From contig VGDL01000002.1 in the NCBI GenBank assembly GCA_016869735.1, positions 1 to 64,000 on the forward strand: a stretch of 64,000 bases of DNA, read 5' to 3'. A program made the translations under genes and the position numbers. The stretch comes from Alphaproteobacteria bacterium (GTDB lineage: Bacteria; Pseudomonadota; Alphaproteobacteria; Acetobacterales; Acetobacteraceae). The notes beneath the pieces are model-generated. The model made no database searches and was not told the DNA's origin. It worked only from the letters and a program-made list of their open reading frames with translations. This document shows, one piece after another, positions 19,789 through 29,208 of this stretch (position 1 is its first letter; the number at the start of each line of letters is the position of its first letter).

Positions 19789-21162
19789 ATGACCGCGCGG
19801 GTGCTTGTGGTGGATGACAGCGCCGCCAATCGAAAGCTGCTCGAAGCGCGGTTGCAGGATGAGTATTTTGAAGTTGTCGGCGCTGTTTCGGGCGCTGAGG
19901 CGATTACCCTCGCGCAGCGTTGGTCGCCCGATATCATCCTGCTGGATGTGCTGATGCCGGTGATGGATGGCTTTGAAGCCTGCCGGCGGCTGAAGGCACA
20001 GCCTGCCACCGCGCATATTCCGGTTGTGATGGTGACATCCCTGAATGACGAGCATGAAAGGGTGCGTGGCCTGGATGCCGGGGCGGATGATTTCCTGGTC
20101 AAGCCCGTGGATCAGGCAACGCTTTTCGCCCGGCTGCGCGCCCTGTTGCGTGTGAAGCAGGTGCTGGATGCCTGGCGCCTTAGGGCCGAGACGGTGCGCG
20201 ATCTGGGCTTTGAACCACCGAGCGCTCCGCCCGAGGATTTTGAAGGCGCCAAGGTGCTGCTGCTTTCGGATAATGAAACCGAGGCCGCTTCACTTTCTGC
20301 GGCGCTTGCCGCCGATAATATGGTGCTGGAACAGCATCGTGATGAAAAGCTGGTCTGGGCCAGGCTGCAAGACCCAAATGCCCATTATGATCTGGTGCTG
20401 ACCTCGCTTCCCATGCCGGAGGGCGATCCGCTGCGTTTGGCGTCTCGGCTCCGGGCGGAGGTTGAAACGCGCGACCTGCCACTGATGCTGATTGCGGATG
20501 ACGAACAGCGCGAATTGGTGCTGCGCGCCTTTGAATTGGGCGCTTCGGATCATGTGCTGCGCCCGATCAATCAACAGGAATTGCGTGCGCGTGTGCGCAA
20601 CCAGGTGCGGCGCCGGCGTTATCAGCTGCGGCTTCGCGCGGAATTTGACCGTTCCCTGGAACTGGCGGTGACGGATGGGCTGACGGGCTTGCGCAATCGC
20701 CGTTACGTCTTTCGCCATCTGGAATCCCTGCTGCGCGCGGGGACGGCCTGCGGTGTCCTGATGATTGATGTGGATCGCTTCAAGCCGCTCAATGATTATT
20801 ATGGCCATGCGGCGGGCGATGCGGCACTGCGTGAGGTCGCGGCGCGGTTGCGCGAACATGTGCGCGCTTCCGATGTTGTGGCGCGCTATGGCGGTGAGGA
20901 ATTCCTGGTGGTGATGTCGGGCGCCGGCGCTGAGGAAACCTCGGTCATCGCCGAAAGATTGCGCGTGGCGATCAATGAGCGCCCGATTGACCTTGGCCAG
21001 GCCAAACTGCCGGTCACGGTGAGTATCGGCAGCGCCTTGTCAGCGAGCAATTCAGAAAGTGAGGCGCTGATCGCCGCCGCTGATTCCGCCATGTATCGCG
21101 CCAAGGCGCTTGGCCGAAATCGGGTTGAAGCGGCGGATGAGGCAGATTGGCGGCAAGCCTGA
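19789..21162 (+). CDS. pleD: PleD-family response regulator / diguanylate cyclase (REC-REC-GGDEF)
   Basis: REC1 VLVVDDSAANRKLLEARL..DIILLDVLMPVMDGFEACRRLK..FLVKPVD; degenerate second REC; GGDEF domain with ARYGGEEF and upstream RxxD (RASD). Confidence 0.93.
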   Translation: MTARVLVVDDSAANRKLLEARLQDEYFEVVGAVSGAEAITLAQRWSPDIILLDVLMPVMDGFEACRRLKAQPATAHIPVVMVTSLNDEHERVRGLDAGADDFLVKPVDQATLFARLRALLRVKQVLDAWRLRAETVRDLGFEPPSAPPEDFEGAKVLLLSDNETEAASLSAALAADNMVLEQHRDEKLVWARLQDPNAHYDLVLTSLPMPEGDPLRLASRLRAEVETRDLPLMLIADDEQRELVLRAFELGASDHVLRPINQQELRARVRNQVRRRRYQLRLRAEFDRSLELAVTDGLTGLRNRRYVFRHLESLLRAGTACGVLMIDVDRFKPLNDYYGHAAGDAALREVAARLREHVRASDVVARYGGEEFLVVMSGAGAEETSVIAERLRVAINERPIDLGQAKLPVTVSIGSALSASNSESEALIAAADSAMYRAKALGRNRVEAADEADWRQA

Positions 21163-21213
21163 GGGTTATTGGCCCGGAACAGCAGCCAAAACCATCAAGC
21201 CTACCCGGCCTGA

Positions 21214-21381
21214 TTATTTGATCTTGGCTTCGCGAAACACGACGTGCTTGCGCGCCACGGGATCATATTTCTTCTTTTCCATCTTCCCGGTCATGTTCCG
21301 GGTATTCTTCTTGGTCACGTAGAAATAGCCCGTCTCAGCACTGCTGACGAGGCGAATGAGAATAGTGTTTGACTTGGCCAT
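21214..21381 (-). CDS. rpmG: 50S ribosomal protein L33
   Basis: Translated by hand on the minus strand: [55 protein letters not shown] (55 aa, below the ORF-track length cutoff). Confidence 0.97.
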   Translation of the reverse strand: MAKSNTILIRLVSSAETGYFYVTKKNTRNMTGKMEKKKYDPVARKHVVFREAKIK

Positions 21382-21523
21382 GGCTCACAACTCCGGCTCG
21401 CTGCCAAAATGCAGCGGGATTTTCGAACGTCTTCCTACTGAAGACGGCGTGGACGTCAAGGGGGAAGAACCCCAAGCCCTCGCTTTCTTGGGGGTGGCTT
21501 CCAGCCAGATGCCCTGGACGTGT

Positions 21524-22030
21524 TTAGCGGCGCGCTGTGATGGCGGGCCGGGCCGGGGGGGCGCCAGCGCCGCAATCCGGCGCGTCAAGCGGTTGGATGA
21601 TGTTCTGATTGGCAGAGAATTTCGCCAAATCCGCACTCCGCAGCGCCCTGACTTGCGTCAGGATCACATCGGCATCGCGGCAAAAGAAGGGGCCACCGCG
21701 GGACGCATCCAGGGCATGATCCTGGGAGATATTGGTGTAATACTGATCAAACCGGGTCTGACCTGCGCCACCATGGGCGCGGCGGAAATAGCCTTGCAGC
21801 GCATCATGGGCGGCGCGAAGCTCCCCGCGGTGGGGGTTGCGGAAATCATTGCTGACCCGCGATTCCACTTTGCATTGCAGCGCCATGACCGCCATGTAGC
21901 TATTCAGCGCCCAGGTATCGGCGGCCTTTCGTTCTTCGGGCCGTAAGCAGGTATTGGCCAAAACTGGCCCGGCGACCAGAACCGGCAGCAAGGCCGCCAT
22001 CAAAACGCGCTTCAAACCCATGGGTTTCAT
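21524..22030 (-). CDS. Hypothetical exported protein with four cysteines
   Basis: Signal peptide MKPMGLKRVLMAALLPVLVAGPVLA followed by NTCLRPEERKAADTWALNSYMAVMALQCKVESRV...FFCRDAD...APDCGAG. Confidence 0.75.
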   Translation of the reverse strand: MKPMGLKRVLMAALLPVLVAGPVLANTCLRPEERKAADTWALNSYMAVMALQCKVESRVSNDFRNPHRGELRAAHDALQGYFRRAHGGAGQTRFDQYYTNISQDHALDASRGGPFFCRDADVILTQVRALRSADLAKFSANQNIIQPLDAPDCGAGAPPARPAITARR

Positions 22031-22122
22031 CCTCTCATCGTCAAAGCATGGCGAATCGATCACCGCAAGCGACCCCTTCGCATATAGGGTCTTGCCCCCG
22101 CGAAGGGAACCGAAACGCGCGA

Positions 22123-22725
22123 TCAGGCGGCGCGTGGCTTGAAGCGTGCCAGCCCCTTTTGGAAGCGGGCGTGATCCGCGAGCCGCCGGTCAAGGAATTC
22201 CAGCGCCGATTCCAGCCCATCGCCACGCCCACTCAGCCAGAAGGCCAGCGTGGCGCTATAGATGCCGGCCAGGGTCGCGCGGCGTGTATACCAGGAAAAA
22301 TCAGCGGATTTGTCACCCGCCGCATACCAGATGGCGCTGACGCTGCGCGCCAGGCTGCGTGCCGCGATTGGCGCGTTCCAGGGCAGTGCCAGCAGGGAAA
22401 GCGCGGCGCGCAGCGCATCGCGGTGGGGTTCAGCGGCTTCCAGCCGCGCCTTGATCAAAAAGCGTACGCGTTCATGGGTGCGCATTCCGGCCATATCAGC
22501 GGCGAGGCCAGCTTTTTCCATGCGCCGATCGGCAAGTTCTATCCAGGCTTCGATGGCTGAAATGGCGCCGCGCGGGAACATCCATTCGGCGTCTTCCGGC
22601 GCCATGCCGGCGTCCTTCAATCCTTCGTGAATGGCGCTGCCCTGCCAGCCATAAAGCGGCACCAGCGGCAGAATGGCATCAAGCGCCGCATCCCGCGCAT
22701 CACGATCCGCACCAGCTTCCATCAT
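22123..22725 (-). CDS. COQ9 family protein (ubiquinone biosynthesis)
   Basis: ILPLVPLYGWQGSAIHEGLKDAGMAPEDAEWMFPRGAISAIEAWIELADRRM...VSAIWYAAGDKSADFSWYTRRATLAGIYSATLAFWL. Confidence 0.92.
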   Translation of the reverse strand: MMEAGADRDARDAALDAILPLVPLYGWQGSAIHEGLKDAGMAPEDAEWMFPRGAISAIEAWIELADRRMEKAGLAADMAGMRTHERVRFLIKARLEAAEPHRDALRAALSLLALPWNAPIAARSLARSVSAIWYAAGDKSADFSWYTRRATLAGIYSATLAFWLSGRGDGLESALEFLDRRLADHARFQKGLARFKPRAA

Positions 22726-23249
22726 GGGGTTTGTCTTTCATTTTCAACGGGCTTTGGTGGGTTGAACCGGGCCAGTTCCTCATTAAACCCAAAACGTGAA
22801 AGGTCCGCCATCCGCATGGGGTAGAGTATCCCCTCCAGATGGTCATGTTCATGCTGCATGACCCGTGCTGCCATGCCAGCAGCTTCACCTTCGATCCATG
22901 TGCCGGCGATATCCTGCCCACGAAAGGCGATCCTGGCCGGGCGTTGCACGGCGCCGCGCAGGCCGGGGATGGAAAGGCAGCCTTCCCAGGCTTCCTCGGT
23001 TTCCTGCCCGAGCGGTGCGATTTCCGGGTTGAACAGGGCGGAATGCCCGCCCACAGCCGTGCGCCAAATGAAAAGCCTAAGGGAAACATGGACTTGCGGG
23101 GCGGCCAGGCCAAGCCCGCCAATATCCTGCAGGGTTTCGACCATATCGGCGACCAGGCGGCGCATTTCTGGCGCTGTGGGGTCTGCCACTGCCTCGGCCC
23201 GTTGCAGCAGCACGGGGTGGCCCAGATGGGCGATTTTCAGAATGGCCAT
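22722..23249 (-). CDS. def: Peptide deformylase
   Basis: GGLGLAAPQV (motif I), EGCLSIPG (motif II), QHEHDHLEG (HExxH motif III). Confidence 0.95.
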   Translation of the reverse strand: MAILKIAHLGHPVLLQRAEAVADPTAPEMRRLVADMVETLQDIGGLGLAAPQVHVSLRLFIWRTAVGGHSALFNPEIAPLGQETEEAWEGCLSIPGLRGAVQRPARIAFRGQDIAGTWIEGEAAGMAARVMQHEHDHLEGILYPMRMADLSRFGFNEELARFNPPKPVENERQTP

Positions 23250-23421
23250 GACATTCCCGCGACAGGATTGGGATTTTCATATAATTCGCCTGAAAAAGCC
23301 TTGAAAGGGGCTTCCGGCGCGGCGAATCACTGTGCTAAAAACCGCTCTCTTGACGGGCGCCGGGTGACCGGCTGCGCGTCTTTTGTTTTGAACCAGCGAT
23401 CCATGAAGGGGGTTGTGCCGC

Positions 23422-23625
23422 GTGCAAGTCGTCGTTCGTGACAATAATGTTGATCAGGCGCTGAAGGCGCTCAAGAAGAAATTGCAACGTGAAGGCGTCT
23501 TCCGTGAAATGAAGATCCGCCGCCATTACGAAAAGCCGTCCGAGCGCCGCGCGCGTGAGGCTGCGGAAGCTGTGCGCCGCGCCCGCAAGGTGGAACGCAA
23601 GCGGATTGAACGCGAAGGCTTCTGA
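23422..23625 (+). CDS. rpsU: 30S ribosomal protein S21
   Basis: [59 protein letters not shown] start at 23422 more likely than TTG 23413. Confidence 0.96.
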   Translation: MQVVVRDNNVDQALKALKKKLQREGVFREMKIRRHYEKPSERRAREAAEAVRRARKVERKRIEREGF

Positions 23626-23656
23626 TTAGCCATTAAAAATGGTTGATGTCTGCAAT

Positions 23657-23690
23657 CCGCGGCACGGGGCAACCCGTGGACCGCGGTTTT
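23657..23690 (+). terminator. Rho-independent terminator of rpsU
   Basis: CCGCGGCACGGG-GCAA-CCCGTG(GA)CCGCGG-TTTT: GC-rich stem, GNRA tetraloop, short U-tract. Confidence 0.8.
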
Positions 23691-23715
23691 GCATTTGCGG
23701 CCTATACTGCGGGGC

Positions 23716-23919
23716 CTATAGCCGCACGGCGAGGCGCCGGGCCAAAAGATAGCCAAGGCCACCGCCGATCGGGGCCGCCGGCAAGGCCAAAAGCCAGCCC
23801 GCATGGGAACCGGCCACCACCAGGGCTAGGCCAGCATAAAGTGTCAGGCCGCCGACCAGGCTGCCCACCACACCAGCCGTCAGGCCAAGCACCAGAATTT
23901 CTTCGCGTGAAATGCTCAT
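23716..23919 (-). CDS. Small two-TM membrane protein
   Basis: MSISREEILVLGLTAGVVGSLVGGLTLYAGLALVVAGSHAGWLLALPAAPIGGGLGYLLARRLAVRL, 67 aa; hydrophobic segments and good start context. Confidence 0.6.
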   Translation of the reverse strand: MSISREEILVLGLTAGVVGSLVGGLTLYAGLALVVAGSHAGWLLALPAAPIGGGLGYLLARRLAVRL

Positions 23920-23947
23920 GCTCCGGGGATGGGGCGTGGCGCGGGGT

Positions 23948-23976
23948 TTGACAAGCCCCAAGGCGCGGAATATCAG
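23948..23976 (+). promoter_or_regulatory. Candidate sigma70-type promoter of rpsD
   Basis: TTGACA (23948-23953), 17-nt spacer, TATCAG (23971-23976); leaves a leader of about 130 nt before the rpsD ATG. Confidence 0.5.
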
Positions 23977-24112
23977 GCCGCTTCCTTCCGGGAATGTGGA
24001 CGGGCCTTCGGGGTCCGCGCCCGCCTTGGCCAGCCGGCCTTGGACTACCGGGACAACAAGGCCCTTAGGGGCATAGCAAGAAAGGCCATCGCACACGCGG
24101 TGGGTTAAGCGC

Positions 24113-24730
24113 ATGACGAAGCGCGCCGAAAGCAAGTACAAAATCAATCGCCGCCTTGGCGTGAACCTTTGGGGCCGCGCGAAATCGCCGGTTGCGAAGC
24201 GCGAATATGGTCCCGGTCAGCATGGCCAGCGCCGCAAGCAGAAGCCGACCGATTTCGGCGTGCAGCTGATGGCGAAGCAGAAGCTGAAGGGCTATTACGC
24301 CAATATCGGCGAAAAGCAGTTCCGTAAGTATTACGAGGAAGCCGTGCGCCGTAAGGGCGACACTTCCGAAAACCTGGTGGAATTGCTGGAACGCCGCCTG
24401 GATGCGGTGATCTACCGCATGAAGCTTGCCGTGACCCCCTTCGCGGCGCGGCAATTCGTCAATCACGGCCATGTGCTGGTGAATGGCAAGCGGCTCAATA
24501 TCCCGTCCTATTCGGTGAAGAATGGCGATGTGATTGAAGTCAAGGAAAAGTCCAAGCAGCTGACTGCGGTGCTGGATTCGGCGCAGAGCACGGAACGTGA
24601 TGTTCCCGAATACATGGAAATTGATCACCGCGCGATGAAGGGCAAGTTCCTGCGCGCACCGAAGCTTTCCGATGTGCCCTATCCCGTGCAGATGGAACCC
24701 AATCTGGTGGTCGAATTCTACAGCCGCTGA
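24113..24730 (+). CDS. rpsD: 30S ribosomal protein S4
   Basis: [77 protein letters not shown]. Confidence 0.98.
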   Translation: MTKRAESKYKINRRLGVNLWGRAKSPVAKREYGPGQHGQRRKQKPTDFGVQLMAKQKLKGYYANIGEKQFRKYYEEAVRRKGDTSENLVELLERRLDAVIYRMKLAVTPFAARQFVNHGHVLVNGKRLNIPSYSVKNGDVIEVKEKSKQLTAVLDSAQSTERDVPEYMEIDHRAMKGKFLRAPKLSDVPYPVQMEPNLVVEFYSR

Positions 24731-24756
24731 TACGGGTTTATTGCCGCATATTTCAA

Positions 24757-24785
24757 AGCCGGTGCCTTCGGGTGCCGGCTTTTTT
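24757..24785 (+). terminator. Rho-independent terminator of rpsD
   Basis: AGCCGGTGCC-TTCG-GGTGCCGGCT-TTTTT: 10 bp stem with two G-U pairs, UUCG tetraloop, U6 tract. Confidence 0.93.
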
Positions 24786-24860
24786 GTTGGCGCGTCCCGC
24801 CGCGGCTTGATGCTCAACGCCCTATAGACGAAACCCCGCCCGGCGCGTTACGCCACTTCC

Positions 24861-26168
24861 ATGAACCCCGCCGCCATCATCCTTGCCGCCGGTCTTGGAA
24901 CGCGCATGCGGTCCAGCCAACCCAAAGTGCTGCACCCCTTGGCGGGGCGGCCCATGATCCAGCATTTGATCGGTGCTTGCGCGGGCGTATTCGGGCGTAT
25001 CGTGATTGTCGTTGGGCCGGATATGCCGGCGCTGGAAGACGCTGTTGCGCCACGCGAGGTCGTGGTGCAGCGCGAAAGGCTCGGCACCGGCCATGCAGCG
25101 CTGCAAGTGGCCCCTTTGCTTGGCGGGCATCAGGGTGATGTCGCGGTGCTTTATGGCGATAATCCCCTGATTTCGGCGGGCACCTTGCAGGCGCTGGTGG
25201 CGGCGCGGCAAGCGGCTGGGCTTGTGCTGCTTGCCATGCGCCCTGCTGATCCGGCGCGGTATGGCCGTGTGGTGCTGGATGAAAAATCCGAAGTTGCGCG
25301 CATTGTTGAATGGGCGGATGCGACGGCGGAAGAACGCGCGCTTGGGCTGTGCAATGCCGGCGTGATCTACGCCCCGGCGCAGGATTTGTTCCGCTGGCTT
25401 GGCGCCATCGGTAATGATAACGCGAAGGGCGAGTATTATTTGACCGATGTGATCCAGCAGGCGCGGCTGGAAGGCAAGCGCGTGGTCGCGGTTGAAGCGC
25501 CGGAAGCTGAGCTGCGCGGCATCAATAGCCGCGCAGAATTGGCAGAAGCCGAAGCAGAGGTGCAGCAGCGCCTGCGTGCTGCCGCCATGGCAGGTGGTGT
25601 CACGATGCTGGCGCCTGAGACAGTATATCTGAGCCACGACACAAAGCTTGGCGCGGATGTGGTGCTGGAACCGAATGTCTTTTTCGGTCCTGGTGTGATG
25701 GTGGAAGATGGCGTGACGATCCGCGCCTTCAGCCATTTGGAAGGTTGTGTCGTGAAGCAGGGCGCGGTCATTGGCCCTTATGCGCGGCTACGTCCCGGCA
25801 GCATCATCGAGAACCACGCGCATGTCGGCAATTTTGTGGAGCTGAAGGCAACCACGCTTGGCCCCGGCGCCAAGGCCAATCATTTATCCTATCTGGGGGA
25901 TGCGATGATTGGTGCGGGGGCCAATATCGGCGCCGGCACCATCACCTGCAATTATGATGGCGTTGCCAAGCATCGCACGGAAATTGGCGAAGGCGCTTTC
26001 ATTGGCAGCGATACGGCGCTTGTGGCGCCCGTGAAGGTGGGCGCACGCGCGCTGGTCGCGGCGGGCAGCGTGATCACGGAAGATGTGCCGGATGATGCGC
26101 TGGCGATTGCGCGTGGTCGCCAGGCGGTCAAGCCCGGGCGCGGCTTCAAGGGTAAGGGGAAGCGCTGA
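24861..26168 (+). CDS. glmU: Bifunctional UDP-GlcNAc pyrophosphorylase / GlcN-1-P N-acetyltransferase
   Basis: AAIILAAGLGTRMRSSQPKVLHPLAGRPMIQHL...GYxGDNPLIS-like YGDNPLI...left-handed beta-helix hexapeptides, ANIGAGTITCNYDGVAKHRTEIG. Confidence 0.97.
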   Translation: MNPAAIILAAGLGTRMRSSQPKVLHPLAGRPMIQHLIGACAGVFGRIVIVVGPDMPALEDAVAPREVVVQRERLGTGHAALQVAPLLGGHQGDVAVLYGDNPLISAGTLQALVAARQAAGLVLLAMRPADPARYGRVVLDEKSEVARIVEWADATAEERALGLCNAGVIYAPAQDLFRWLGAIGNDNAKGEYYLTDVIQQARLEGKRVVAVEAPEAELRGINSRAELAEAEAEVQQRLRAAAMAGGVTMLAPETVYLSHDTKLGADVVLEPNVFFGPGVMVEDGVTIRAFSHLEGCVVKQGAVIGPYARLRPGSIIENHAHVGNFVELKATTLGPGAKANHLSYLGDAMIGAGANIGAGTITCNYDGVAKHRTEIGEGAFIGSDTALVAPVKVGARALVAAGSVITEDVPDDALAIARGRQAVKPGRGFKGKGKR

Positions 26169-27991
26169 TGTGCGGCATTGTTGGTGTTGTCGGACAACAG
26201 GCGGCAGCACCGCGGCTTTTGGATGCGCTGCGGCGGCTTGAATATCGCGGCTATGACAGTGCGGGCATTGCGACCCTGATTGATGGCAGAATTGACCGCA
26301 GGCGCGCGGAAGGGAAGCTTGACAATCTCGCGGCCGTCTTGGAATCCGCACCGCTGACTGGCACTACGGGCATTGGCCATACGCGCTGGGCCACGCATGG
26401 CGCGCCCACCACACGCAACGCGCATCCGCATGGCACCGCGCGCGTGGTGGTGGTGCATAACGGCATCATCGAAAACCACGCTGAATTGCGCGCCGAATTG
26501 GAAGCGCGCGGCCATGAATTCCAGACCGAAACCGATACGGAAACCTTCGCCCTTTTGGTGGATGATTTTCTGCAAGCAAGCCATACGCCGGAAGCCGCTG
26601 CTGCCGCAGCATTGAAGCGCGTGCATGGCGCCTTCGCGCTTTCGATGATTTTTGCGGGCCACCCCGATTTGCTGATTTGCGCGCGCCAAGGCGCACCGCT
26701 TGCCGTGGGTTTTGGCGAGAATGAGATGTTTGTCGGTTCAGACGCGCTGGCACTGGCGCCGCTGACACGGCGTATCGCTTATCTGGAAGAAGGCGATTGG
26801 GCGATTTTGAATGGCAAGGGCGCGCGGTTTCATGATGCGACCGGCGCTGAAGTGGTGCGAGAGGTGAAGCTCACCACCGTATCGGGCGCCGCGACGGGCA
26901 AGGGCAATTACCGCCATTTCATGGAAAAGGAATTGCACGAACACCCGGTGGTATTGGGCGATACGCTGACGCAATATCTGGAACCGGCGCAGCGGCGCGT
27001 GGTGTTGCCGGAACTGCCCTTCGATCCTGCGCGGCTTCCGCGCCTGACCATGACCGCTTGCGGCAGCGCTTTTCTGGCGGGGCTGGTTGGGCGCTATTGG
27101 ATTGAGGAATTGGCGCGCCTGCCCGTTGATGCTGATGTAGCCAGCGAATTTCGCTACCGCGACCCACCCTTGCCCGAAGGCGGCGGCGCGCTACTGGTCA
27201 GCCAAAGCGGTGAAACTGCCGATACCATGGCCGCACTTCGCCTGCTGAAGGAACGCGGCCAAAGCGTGCTTTCCATCGTGAATGTGCCGGAAAGCACCAT
27301 GGCGCGGGAAAGCGATGCGGCGGTATTGACCGTGGCAGGGCCGGAAATAGGCGTTGCCTCCACCAAGGCTTTCACCGCTCAGCTTGCCGTGCTCGCTTGC
27401 CTCGCCATTGGGCTTGGGCGCGCGCGCGGCACCATCACGGCGGATCAGGAAGCGGCATTGACCGCGGCTTTGCTCGAAGTGCCATCCAATGCTGCGGCCG
27501 TGCTGGAGCGTGATGGCGAAATTCGCGCCATGGCCGCCGAAGTTGCCAAGGCGCGGGATGTGCTGTTCCTGGGGCGCGGGTCGCTTTACCCGATTGCACT
27601 TGAAGGCGCGCTGAAGCTCAAGGAAATTTCCTATATCCATGCGGAAGGTTACGCAGCCGGTGAGATGAAGCACGGCCCGATTGCGCTGATTGATTCTGCC
27701 GTGCCGGTGATTGCACTTTGTCCTTCAGGCCCGCTGTTTGAAAAAACCGCGTCGAATTTGCAGGAAGCCGCCGCGCGGGGCGGGCGCATCATGGCCTTCA
27801 CCGATGATCTTGGCGCGGAAAAACTGCGTGGCTTTGCGGAGCGGATTGTGGTGCTGCCGCGCGTGCCGGCCTTTGCTGCGCCCATACTCCACACCATTCC
27901 GGTGCAGTTCCTTGCCTATCATGTTGCGGTGCTGAAAGGCACGGATGTGGATCAGCCGCGCAACCTCGCGAAAAGTGTGACGGTGGAATGA
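26168..27991 (+). CDS. glmS: Glutamine--fructose-6-phosphate aminotransferase (isomerizing)
   Basis: MCGIVGVVGQQAAAPRLLDALRRLEYRGYDSAGIAT, SIS domains, terminal DVDQPRNLAKSVTVE. Confidence 0.98.
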   Translation: MCGIVGVVGQQAAAPRLLDALRRLEYRGYDSAGIATLIDGRIDRRRAEGKLDNLAAVLESAPLTGTTGIGHTRWATHGAPTTRNAHPHGTARVVVVHNGIIENHAELRAELEARGHEFQTETDTETFALLVDDFLQASHTPEAAAAAALKRVHGAFALSMIFAGHPDLLICARQGAPLAVGFGENEMFVGSDALALAPLTRRIAYLEEGDWAILNGKGARFHDATGAEVVREVKLTTVSGAATGKGNYRHFMEKELHEHPVVLGDTLTQYLEPAQRRVVLPELPFDPARLPRLTMTACGSAFLAGLVGRYWIEELARLPVDADVASEFRYRDPPLPEGGGALLVSQSGETADTMAALRLLKERGQSVLSIVNVPESTMARESDAAVLTVAGPEIGVASTKAFTAQLAVLACLAIGLGRARGTITADQEAALTAALLEVPSNAAAVLERDGEIRAMAAEVAKARDVLFLGRGSLYPIALEGALKLKEISYIHAEGYAAGEMKHGPIALIDSAVPVIALCPSGPLFEKTASNLQEAAARGGRIMAFTDDLGAEKLRGFAERIVVLPRVPAFAAPILHTIPVQFLAYHVAVLKGTDVDQPRNLAKSVTVE

Positions 27992-28023
27992 CTTCAGCCG
28001 CATCTGTCCCGCCTGGGCGCAGT

Positions 28024-29115
28024 TTATACATCGCGCGCATGCCATAGAGTAAGGTTACCGCCGAGCCAGGGCTGGTGTTGTGGCCGACGGCCGCGCAATG
28101 GGATCAGGGCCTCCGTCGCGCCGAATTCGCCAGCATAGATTTCAAGCCATCCGACACTAGGGCGTTCGGAGACTGAGTCCTGCCTCTGACCGGTTTGTCT
28201 TTCAAAAGCTGCCGTATCCGAATAGCCCTCAAAACTTCGCCGAGCCAGGCGGTGAAACCGCTCATCGGCGATGGCGATGCCATTGGCACGTGCCAAGACC
28301 GCGCCCAGTATCAGCGGCCCCATGGTGAAGATGTGATAATGCCACGCCTTCGAACCGCGCAGTAATTCCTGCGGCAAAAACCCTTCAGGATCGACCTGTG
28401 CCAAGGTGCGTTCAAGGCGAAGAAGGCCCCACGCCCATGCTTCCTGATTTTCGGCTGCAAGGCCCAAGGCCATCGCGGTCAATCCAGCCCAGGTCATGTG
28501 ATTATTCAACTGCGTTGATGGCGAACCACTCGGCGGCCGATCATAGGGGACACGCATTGCGTCGAAACCACGCGCGAACCAGGCCTTTATGCGCGCTTTG
28601 GCTTCGGCTTCATATTCAGGCGCCTGCAAAAGCTTGAGATGTGCGAGCGCTAATCCGCACCATACCCATTTGCGTTCATACCCACCCTGATAATCAATGC
28701 GACCAAGAAATGACTGAGCCTTTGCTGCGGCGTCAAGCGAGGCAATGGCGCAGCGCGCGAAATGTCCCTCGGCCGGCTGGGACGAAGCCCACCGGTCTGC
28801 ATTTTCGGTGACACCGCGCACCAGTAGCTGCAGCGGCCGCACAGCCGCATCGCGCGCAGCGAGACGTTCAGGATCAATCCGACTATATACGGGCGGGTCA
28901 GTATAGAATTGTGGAACAATCAAATCCGGCATTGGCGCTGATGCCGGGATACAGTTTGCGCCAATGCTTGCTCTTTTGCCCTTGCGCGCACGGATCGCCG
29001 CTGAGTCATAGGGATTGGCCAGCGGGGCGATGGCATTGGATAATTCGGGCACAGCGCAGCCGAAAAATGCTGCGCTACCAAGGGTAGCCATGAATAGGCG
29101 GCGCGGCGCGTTCAT
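28024..29115 (-). CDS. Alginate lyase (PL5)-like exported lipoprotein
   Basis: N-terminus PRRLFMATLGSAAFFGC (twin-Arg plus lipobox-like FFGC); PL5-like STQLNNHMTWAGLTAMALGLA and EGFLPQELLRGSKAWHYHIFTMGPLILGA. Confidence 0.75.
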   Translation of the reverse strand: MNAPRRLFMATLGSAAFFGCAVPELSNAIAPLANPYDSAAIRARKGKRASIGANCIPASAPMPDLIVPQFYTDPPVYSRIDPERLAARDAAVRPLQLLVRGVTENADRWASSQPAEGHFARCAIASLDAAAKAQSFLGRIDYQGGYERKWVWCGLALAHLKLLQAPEYEAEAKARIKAWFARGFDAMRVPYDRPPSGSPSTQLNNHMTWAGLTAMALGLAAENQEAWAWGLLRLERTLAQVDPEGFLPQELLRGSKAWHYHIFTMGPLILGAVLARANGIAIADERFHRLARRSFEGYSDTAAFERQTGQRQDSVSERPSVGWLEIYAGEFGATEALIPLRGRRPQHQPWLGGNLTLWHARDV

Positions 29116-29208
29116 GTCATGGACATCACAAGTGAGGAAGGGCTGACCGAGCGCGGCCCTAGCCCCCGCAGGGCGTCATCAGCGCCGCTCTGCGGCATGG
29201 ATTTCTCA

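Noticed and set aside
26080-26170. Possible glmS ribozyme or riboswitch upstream of glmS
   Set aside because: glmS start overlaps the glmU stop by one base; no leader exists.
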